Shown: in pieces, positions 21,814 to 26,582 of the stretch | Numbering within the stretch: position 1 is the first letter of the stretch | How the letters are laid out: each line of letters begins with the position of its first letter | Source: a virus | Direction: 5' to 3' (one strand) | IMG/VR virus record: IMGVR_UViG_3300017782_000177 | Coordinates: 1 to 26,582 of that record | DNA length: 26,582 bases | The notes under the pieces: generated by a model | The model's input: only the letters and a program-made list of their open reading frames with translations | Database searches by the model: none | What the model was told of the DNA's origin: nothing | Position numbers and translations under genes: made by a program

Positions 21814-22027
21814 TTGGCGCCTGACATTATCCAATTGTGTGCCAAAAATGTCATTACTGCACATTTATGTAATAAAATGCACACATGAGGTTACTTGAAT
21901 TCTGTGTACGAGCTGTGCTCAATCACTCTGATCGCTGGGTCCACATGGAAGATCCTTGTCGGAAATGAAAACAAACGGAAAGAAGGGTTGCCATGCACCA
22001 ATCAAACGAATTTAAATAGACAGCAAA
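21814..22027. promoter_or_regulatory. Second control region with operator-like elements
   Basis: Over 200 bases without a convincing gene. TGCACATTTA (21858-21867) and TGCACACATGA (21878-21888) resemble the GYRYACATTA elements of the repressor region; ATGCACACAT is shared exactly with the complement of 20379-20388. A weak -7-like TACTTG lies at 21892-21897 just after them. Inverted repeats TGACATT (21822-21828) / AATGTCA (21847-21853) and TTGGC (21814-21818) / GCCAA (21841-21845) lie upstream. A short 16-codon frame from 21966 could be a leader peptide. Likely a promoter for the replication operon, probably under the same regulator. Confidence 0.45.
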
Positions 22028-22438
22028 ATGAAAAAAAGACTTTTCGCGGACAAACCGCACATACAGAGAATTGGTCTACTTCGGTCTAATTCCGATAAAG
22101 TAAAAAAGTTAGAGTATCAAAAGAGAATCACATCAGATCAGTTGAATGAGCTGAAAGACTCTTTGGTAGAGCTAAATGTTCATCTCTCAAAACTTGAGGG
22201 TGAAAAGAAAGAGTATCTGGCCTCCATGAAATCAGAGATGAAACCGATGAAGGAGGAGATTTCTAGCATTATTGATAAGCTTAATAGTCAGACAGAGACT
22301 GTTGAAGAGGAATGCTACAAGTTTATTGACCAGGAAGAGGGTGAGGTCAATTGGTACAATGATCATGGTGAGCTGATCTTGAGCAGGAAGATTTATCCGA
22401 ATGAAAGGCAACTGAAAATTCACACAATCAATAAATAA
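22028..22438 (+). CDS. Coiled-coil early protein, unknown
   Basis: The 136-residue product has a basic N-terminus, a long charged helix with heptad character from about 20 to 100 (L-N-E-L-K-D-S-L-V-E-L-N-V-H-L and later E-E-I-S-S-I-I-D-K-L), and a C-terminal beta-like end with V-N-W-Y-N-D-H-G-E-L-I-L-S-R. Its shape resembles small accessory proteins in phage replication or recombination modules, but I cannot assign it. It is the first gene after the second control region. Confidence 0.6.
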   Translation: MKKRLFADKPHIQRIGLLRSNSDKVKKLEYQKRITSDQLNELKDSLVELNVHLSKLEGEKKEYLASMKSEMKPMKEEISSIIDKLNSQTETVEEECYKFIDQEEGEVNWYNDHGELILSRKIYPNERQLKIHTINK

Positions 22439-22441
22439 GTC

Positions 22442-23221
22442 ATGGAACAAGTGCACGTAAAATTAGAGAACGGAGTAAAGGAGCTAGTTGTAAGGCAAGG
22501 TGCTGCTCAAAAACCAGATGAAAGACAGCCATATTCTTTTTCAGGGAATATATGGGTGCCAAAACATGAGTTGATGGATCGTATTCGATTTATTAAAGAC
22601 TCTATGAGTCAGGATCAATTGGATTCAGAGGATCTTAATGATCAAATTCGTCAAGCGCTAATAGAGCATCATGGATCAAGTGTCTTAGAGGTCTCGGTAG
22701 ATGATGTTCAAGTATGCTTGAAAATGATTACCGGTAGAGGCTGGGATACTCAAGAGTCTTATGAAGGAAAACTTTTGGCAGAGCCAATTCTTCAAGAGCT
22801 TGGTATTAACTCAGGTAAAGCATGGTCTCCAAGAGATTTATCTGGTTTTATTAAGAAAAACCGAATTCTTTTTGAGAGCAGAGATCAGGCTATGGAGCTT
22901 GTGGCAGATTTACGTGATATTAAAGCTAAGATTGAGCGTGATCTGGAGGATAAGAGTGATGATAGAGGAAACAAGAGGAAGCTCGATGATCTTCAGGTCA
23001 GCACCAATATCATTGAATCCTTTGTCTTGAATTGCTTAATCTTCAAGGGTATTGGTAAAAGGAGATTTGAGGTAGAAGTATTCCTTGATGTACGAGGTAG
23101 TGAAGTGAACATATTTCTAGAATCTATTGAGCTCATAGAGATCCAAAGAGCAGGAGTACAGGATCTCTTGGATTCTTTGCATCTGGACTTTGGGCCATAC
23201 ATGCCCATTCTGCAGAAGTGA
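22442..23221 (+). CDS. Hypothetical protein, possibly DUF2303/YfdQ-like
   Basis: The 259-residue acidic protein has a W-S-P-R-D-L-S-G-F-I-K-K-N-R segment near 131-144, a helical linker (D-L-R-D-I-K-A-K-I-E-R-D-L), and a final half with I-F-K-G-I-G-K-R-R-F-E-V-E-V-F and F-L-E-S-I-E-L. This layout recalls phage early proteins of the YfdQ/DUF2303 type, which have no clear biochemical role. I make that comparison from memory and with low certainty. Three bases lie between the previous stop and its ATG; it ends in a one-codon overlap with the next gene. Confidence 0.6.
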   Translation: MEQVHVKLENGVKELVVRQGAAQKPDERQPYSFSGNIWVPKHELMDRIRFIKDSMSQDQLDSEDLNDQIRQALIEHHGSSVLEVSVDDVQVCLKMITGRGWDTQESYEGKLLAEPILQELGINSGKAWSPRDLSGFIKKNRILFESRDQAMELVADLRDIKAKIERDLEDKSDDRGNKRKLDDLQVSTNIIESFVLNCLIFKGIGKRRFEVEVFLDVRGSEVNIFLESIELIEIQRAGVQDLLDSLHLDFGPYMPILQK

Positions 23222-23427
23222 GTCATGCAATACATACCAAGCGAGAGCTGATCAGATTCTTGGAATCTGTGGATGTTCCGGATGAAACTATGATGGGCGT
23301 GGTTGTGGATACAGGTGGTCGGGATCCTATCCGGCCATTGTATTTGCAGAGATTGGAAGCAGAGAATGAGGACGGTAAAATAGCTCTTGCTCTTTGTGTG
23401 GTAATTGAAAAAGAGTCAGATGGCTAA
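23218..23427 (+). CDS. Small hypothetical protein
   Basis: The 69-residue product starts with GTG in a GTGA overlap with the preceding stop and is in turn overlapped by the replication initiator gene. It is a small alpha/beta protein (H-T-K-R-E-L-I-R-F-L-E-S-V-D-V-P-D-E-T then V-V-V-D-T-G-G-R-D-P). No family recognised. Confidence 0.5.
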   Translation: MSHAIHTKRELIRFLESVDVPDETMMGVVVDTGGRDPIRPLYLQRLEAENEDGKIALALCVVIEKESDG

Positions 23428-24241
23428 CAGATTTGTAGACACTGAATTATGGGATCGTCCATGGTTTATGGACTTGACTCCAAAATTGAAATGTTTGGTG
23501 CAATACTTCTGGGCGAAGTGTGACAACTCAGGAGTTCTTCGTCCAAGTTGGAAACTAATTAGTGTCCAGATTGGAGAAGAAGTCTCAGAGGAGGATTTGA
23601 TCTCAATAGATGGTGGTAAACAGTTTGAAAAAATAGATGGGGGGAAAATCTGGAGTTTAGACTTTATAAAGTTCCAACAGAAAGGAAAGCTGTCTCCATC
23701 TAAAAAACCTCATAAGCAGATAATTAACCTACTTCAGGAGCACGGAATTATTGAGAGGTTCTGTAAGCTTTTTCCTTCTATATCTGAAAGCCTAGAGATA
23801 AGCTTAACTAAGGTTAACGATAACCTTATCGAAGGTTATACCAAGGTTAACGATAACCTTTCAGAAATTTCTGAAAAGGTACAGGTAAAGGTTAAGGTAA
23901 AGGATAAGGTAAGAGGGGGTCTGGGGGAGATTTTTACTGTTGAGGAGTTTAGAGAGTTCAGCCGAAAGCAGACTGCGTGGAGAACGGATTTGCAGATGGA
24001 AATATTGAGGCGCTATAAGCGAAAGCTCACGGATGATGAGTTTGTAGCCATGGTAGATGATTTCCTTGGGTCAGTTCGCGCTGGTGATCAACCAGGGTGG
24101 CCAGATGAGCGAGAAGCTAAGAAGCATTGCTTTAATTCCTTGATGAAGAGATTGGGCAATAGTGATTCGGGGGGCAGTGTAGTGCAGATGCATTCTAGTG
24201 TTCCAAAGCATACCAACTGGAGACAGAAGTTGAAAGCATGA
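23420..24241 (+). CDS. Replication initiator / helicase loader-like protein
   Basis: The 273-residue protein has an N-terminal winged-helix-like domain (W-D-R-P-W-F-M-D-L-T-P-K-L-K-C-L-V-Q-Y-F and G-V-L-R-P-S-W) as in phage replisome organisers, a low-complexity middle (TKVNDNLIEGYTKVNDNL then K-V-Q-V-K-V-K-V-K-D-K-V at about 127-160), and a helical C-terminus (Y-K-R-K-L-T-D-D-E-F-V-A-M-V) likely to contact DnaB. The repeated middle codes for DNA repeats that look like an origin. It is followed by the DnaB helicase gene in a four-base ATGA overlap. ATG at 23420 (MANRFV) is chosen over TTG at 23405. Function is inferred from domain order and neighbour. Confidence 0.75.
   Translation: MANRFVDTELWDRPWFMDLTPKLKCLVQYFWAKCDNSGVLRPSWKLISVQIGEEVSEEDLISIDGGKQFEKIDGGKIWSLDFIKFQQKGKLSPSKKPHKQIINLLQEHGIIERFCKLFPSISESLEISLTKVNDNLIEGYTKVNDNLSEISEKVQVKVKVKDKVRGGLGEIFTVEEFREFSRKQTAWRTDLQMEILRRYKRKLTDDEFVAMVDDFLGSVRAGDQPGWPDEREAKKHCFNSLMKRLGNSDSGGSVVQMHSSVPKHTNWRQKLKA
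23810..23914 (+). repeat. Putative replication origin inside the initiator gene
   Basis: AAGGTTA-ACGA-TAACCTT occurs twice, at 23810-23827 and 23843-23860 (33 bp apart), each a perfect 7-bp hairpin. Overlapping the second is a perfect 18-bp palindrome TTTCAGAAA/TTTCTGAAA (23859-23876). Then 23881-23914 has a run of about six G-G-[TA]-[TA]-A-A type 6-bp repeats (GGTAAA, GGTTAA, GGTAAA, GGATAA, GGTAAG). Iterons within the initiator gene are the lambda O arrangement. Confidence 0.6.
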
Positions 24242-25641
24242 GCGAAGGAAGGCAGATGCCAAAGGCAATAGATCTAGAGGAAAGCATCTTGTCTTCAATG
24301 CTTCTGGACACGCGTGCCATGCCGAGAGTTATGTCGATGATTCAAGATCCTAGCGTTTTTTATGGAAAGGAACATGAAATTCTGTTCCAGGAATTTCAGA
24401 TAATGAATGATGCAGGAATAGAGATTGACCTTATGACTGTCGCTCAGCGGATGAAGGACAACGGCAAGCTGGACAAAGTGGGTGGGGTCAAGTGGCTGAG
24501 CAATCTTTCGCGAAAGGTTTCTTCTTCTGCTCATATCGATAGTCATTGCAGAATTGTTCTGGACAAATGGCTCCAACGTGAATTGATCCGTGGCAGTGCA
24601 GATATGCATGTAAAGGCATTTGATTCTGATGTCGATGTAGTAGATGTACTCACTGAACACCAGAAAGCGTTAGATGATTTGGTTATCCTTGGCACCAAGG
24701 GTAAGCGTCCAGATCTGATGCACTTTATTCAGCAAGCGAATGAAGAGATAATGGCATTGAGTGCAAGTGAGCACGGATTTAATGGAATTCCAACTGGATT
24801 TGAAGAGTTGAACAGACTCACCGGTGGCTGGAGGCCAGGGGAAATGATTGTAATAGGAGCTCGGCCAAAGATGGGCAAAACGGCATTGGCCACTCGTATG
24901 GCAAAGACAGCCGTTGGAGCTGGATACAAAACAGTATTTGTCTCAGGTGAAATGACCGAGAAGGATATGGTCAAGCGTATGATGGCGCTGGAAGCACCAA
25001 CGCTACATGCCAATCAGTTCTTCCTCCATGGATTAAAGAAAGATGCTTATCTGGAGGAATATCACAAAGATGTTCTACCAAGCATTGAGGCGATGAATAC
25101 GCACCTTCGGGTACTTCGGCAGACAGGAAATATCCGCCCACTCAAGATGGAACTTATGTCCATGAAGACCGAATGGGGATTGGATATGATTATCCTGGAC
25201 TATCTGCAGCTGTATGATGTGGGTCAGAAGCAAAGCAACAGAACGCAAGAGGTCAGCGAAGTTAGCAGGGCTGTGAAGAATATGGCACTTGATCTTGATG
25301 TGCCTGTGATTGCATTGGCACAGCTGAGTAGAGAGGTTGAAAGAAGGCCAAACAAAAGGCCGATGCTCTCAGATCTGAAGGAGTCAGGAAGCATCGAGCA
25401 AGATGCTGACAAGATCATCTTCATCTACAGAGATGAGTACTACATGAAGGATGAGACAAAGCTTCCAGGAATAGCAGAAGTGATTGTGGAAGTCCAAAGG
25501 AATGGTGCGCCTGGGATGATATATACTGGCTTCGATTCAAACAGAGTAAGATTCCATGATGATTATAGATTCCATGGGGTGGATAGCCAAGCTCAAGCAG
25601 AGCTTGTGTGTCAAGAAGTAGTAAGAGAAACAGTATTCTAA
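24238..25641 (+). CDS. dnaB: Replicative DNA helicase, DnaB family
   Basis: The 467-residue helicase has the N-terminal DnaB domain (about 9-110: D-L-E-E-S-I-L-S-S-M-L-L) and the RecA-like C-terminal domain: G-I-P-T-G-F-E-E-L-N (183-192), Walker A G-A-R-P-K-M-G-K-T (207-215), Walker B I-I-L-D-Y-L-Q-L (318-325), H4 motif V-I-A-L-A-Q-L-S-R (357-365) and S-D-L-K-E-S-G-S-I-E-Q-D-A-D (378-391). It would form the hexamer that unwinds phage DNA, loaded by the product of the upstream gene. The ATG at 24238 overlaps the previous stop; MPKAIDL at 24256 is an alternative start. Confidence 0.96.
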   Translation: MSEGRQMPKAIDLEESILSSMLLDTRAMPRVMSMIQDPSVFYGKEHEILFQEFQIMNDAGIEIDLMTVAQRMKDNGKLDKVGGVKWLSNLSRKVSSSAHIDSHCRIVLDKWLQRELIRGSADMHVKAFDSDVDVVDVLTEHQKALDDLVILGTKGKRPDLMHFIQQANEEIMALSASEHGFNGIPTGFEELNRLTGGWRPGEMIVIGARPKMGKTALATRMAKTAVGAGYKTVFVSGEMTEKDMVKRMMALEAPTLHANQFFLHGLKKDAYLEEYHKDVLPSIEAMNTHLRVLRQTGNIRPLKMELMSMKTEWGLDMIILDYLQLYDVGQKQSNRTQEVSEVSRAVKNMALDLDVPVIALAQLSREVERRPNKRPMLSDLKESGSIEQDADKIIFIYRDEYYMKDETKLPGIAEVIVEVQRNGAPGMIYTGFDSNRVRFHDDYRFHGVDSQAQAELVCQEVVRETVF

Positions 25642-25660
25642 AGAATAAGACAGCGAAGTT

Positions 25661-26032
25661 ATGAGTGAGAAAAAAGTAGGGTTGAGAGTAGCGCGAGTTA
25701 CAAATGAGGAAATACAGACGCTTAGGAATCTATTGAATGAACTAGATTCTTATGGCAGGTATTATCAATTCCAGGATCTCAAAGATGTAATCAAAGATAA
25801 ATCTGATGACTTTCCCGTGCTAAAAGACATTTCTCTAATGTCAGATGATCTAGCCGAAGGGATAGCAACTTATGTTAGTCGAATAAGGTGGGAAATGGTT
25901 TTATTCAATTTAGATGTACTCCTAGACAACTGTGCTGATCTTGAAAAAGATACTCTCGAATTCAGTCCAAGATTATCTAGAGCATTAGAGCTACTTGAAC
26001 AGAATGAATGTACTAGCAACGCAGGGGCATAA
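25661..26032 (+). CDS. Hypothetical early/middle protein
   Basis: The 123-residue acidic helical protein (T-L-R-N-L-L-N-E-L-D-S-Y-G-R-Y-Y and W-E-M-V-L-F-N-L-D-V-L-L-D) has no recognised domain. It lies 19 bases after dnaB and just before two small genes leading to the HNH endonuclease. Confidence 0.55.
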   Translation: MSEKKVGLRVARVTNEEIQTLRNLLNELDSYGRYYQFQDLKDVIKDKSDDFPVLKDISLMSDDLAEGIATYVSRIRWEMVLFNLDVLLDNCADLEKDTLEFSPRLSRALELLEQNECTSNAGA

Positions 26033-26033
26033 G

Positions 26034-26198
26034 ATGATTTATTCAAACGAGAAAAATAGAATGATTCCTGATGTAGAGACAGATTCTTTTGAATCTATTC
26101 TGTTTTCAATGCTTGAAATGATGGAGTACAACTGTTGGTATTCAAGTTATGGATGGATGTTGTGCTCGGATAATAATGAATTAACTGGATTGATATGA
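26034..26198 (+). CDS. Small hypothetical protein before the HNH gene
   Basis: A product of about 54 residues starting at the ATG one base after the previous stop (MIYSNEKNRM). The frame is also open from ATG at 25995, which would overlap the preceding gene by 38 bases. It is rich in Met, Trp and Tyr in the C-terminal half (M-M-E-Y-N-C-W-Y-S-S-Y-G-W). It overlaps the HNH gene by four bases (ATGA). Function unknown. Confidence 0.45.
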   Translation: MIYSNEKNRMIPDVETDSFESILFSMLEMMEYNCWYSSYGWMLCSDNNELTGLI

Positions 26199-26512
26199 AT
26201 AGTCCTAAACGTCTTGAGCTTGCTCACTTGAAGATTGAGGATAGAAGGAATCAAGTACATGATCCTTTCTATTCATCAAGAGCATGGAGAAGAGTTCGAG
26301 GTGCATACAAGGCTGCTCATCCAGTATGTGAAGAGTGTGAGAAGAATGGTAAGGTCACGCCAATGAAAGCAGTTGACCATATTAAACCAAGACGAGAAGG
26401 CGGTGCTGACTTTGATTGGGATAACCTACAGTCGCTTTGCCAGCGCTGTCATGATCAGAAGTCTTCGAAAGAAGGAAAGGCAATTCAATATGGAACAAAT
26501 AAATATGCATGA
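26195..26512 (+). CDS. HNH endonuclease (packaging-associated type)
   Basis: The 105-residue protein has the full HNH pattern: zinc pair C45-x-x-C48, D61-H62 in the V-D-H-I-K-P motif, N77 (D-N-L-Q-S-L) and C82-x-x-C85-H86. The S-R-A-W-R-R-V-R stretch (28-35) is typical of phage HNH proteins. Small HNH proteins next to the terminase take part in cos cleavage and packaging in HK97-like phages. The position at the end of the replication operon and just before a gene cut by the window edge fits that role. Confidence 0.9.
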   Translation: MNSPKRLELAHLKIEDRRNQVHDPFYSSRAWRRVRGAYKAAHPVCEECEKNGKVTPMKAVDHIKPRREGGADFDWDNLQSLCQRCHDQKSSKEGKAIQYGTNKYA

Positions 26513-26513
26513 A

Positions 26514-26582
26514 ATGAGAAGGGGTAGGGGTCAAAAAAATATGAGTTTGGTCACTGACCACCCACAGCTCTCTTCTTCTTTC
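26514..26582 (+). CDS. Start of a gene cut by the window end, possibly small terminase
   Basis: An open frame begins at ATG 26514 (one base after the HNH stop; ATG at 26505 is an in-frame alternative) and reads M-R-R-G-R-G-Q-K-N-M-S-L-V-T-D-H to the last base. The Arg/Gly-rich basic opening and the location after an HNH gene suggest a small terminase subunit. Only 23 codons are visible. Confidence 0.4.
   Translation, partial: MRRGRGQKNMSLVTDHPQLSSSF

Noticed and set aside
21814-21853. Possible RNA pseudoknot (TTGGC/GCCAA interleaved with TGACATT/AATGTCA)
   Set aside because: The pairing order is that of a pseudoknot, but one connecting loop is a single base and another is 12, which is sterically unlikely; more likely separate protein-binding dyads or chance.
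21895-22089. 64-residue frame from TTG in the second control region
   Set aside because: It overlaps the start of the better-supported coiled-coil gene, uses a poor start, and has no coherent composition; the region looks regulatory.
26548-26560. Dyad TGGTCA-C-TGACCA as a possible cos or terminase site
   Set aside because: It lies inside an open reading frame at the window edge, and one short palindrome without cohesive-end evidence is not enough.

Overview
The window is most of a temperate siphovirus (HK97-type head, long non-contractile tail) of a Bacteroidota host, probably a Cytophagales-like marine or soil bacterium. This rests on the tyrosine integrase with an N-terminal arm-binding domain of the Bacteroidota type, a Bacteroidota-type holin, TAnnTTTG promoter -7 boxes, and an almost complete lack of Shine-Dalgarno sites. 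Host assignment is inference, not proof.

Layout. 1-447: an AT-rich small gene and two back-to-back hairpins. 448-6228: portal, prohead protease, major capsid, HhH protein, connector, head closure, spike-base-like protein, gp10-like and DUF3168 tail-completion proteins. 6225-15289: two tandem tail-tube paralogues, a tail assembly chaperone pair joined by a -1 frameshift site, tape measure, tail hub, and two fibre-type proteins around a small unknown. 15292-16693: lysis cassette of M15 peptidase, holin and a probable unimolecular spanin. 16694-17007: non-coding attP candidate with a fragment of a tRNA-Val gene and 11-bp tandem repeats. 17008-19054: integrase and DinD. 19085-20321 (minus strand): S24-type repressor followed directly by a secreted beta-barrel protein. 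20322-20452: divergent control region. 20453-21813: first early operon (Cro-like, unknown, excisionase-like, repeat protein, membrane protein). 21814-22027: second control region. 22028-26582: replication operon (coiled-coil protein, unknowns, replication initiator with an embedded repeat cluster, DnaB helicase, HNH endonuclease) and the start of a gene cut by the window end.

Genome form. No terminase is seen. Its usual place is after the HNH gene and before the portal, that is, across the two window ends. attP lies in the middle, between lysis and integrase genes, instead of at the edges. This fits a circular or virion-derived genome cut near the terminase, or a tandem prophage, better than one ordinary integrated prophage.

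How it works together. The lysogen would express the repressor and the outer-membrane protein from one minus-strand transcript. The repressor lacks the S24 catalytic serine, so classical RecA-driven self-cleavage looks impossible, while a DinD protein with a Bro-N-like region is encoded nearby. Candidate repeated operator elements occur in both control regions and could link the two early operons. The most interesting points are the unusual tRNA fragment in attP, the probable origin inside the initiator gene, the uncleavable repressor with DinD, the tandem tail-tube genes and the single-protein spanin. I saw no CRISPR array, rRNA gene or insertion sequence.
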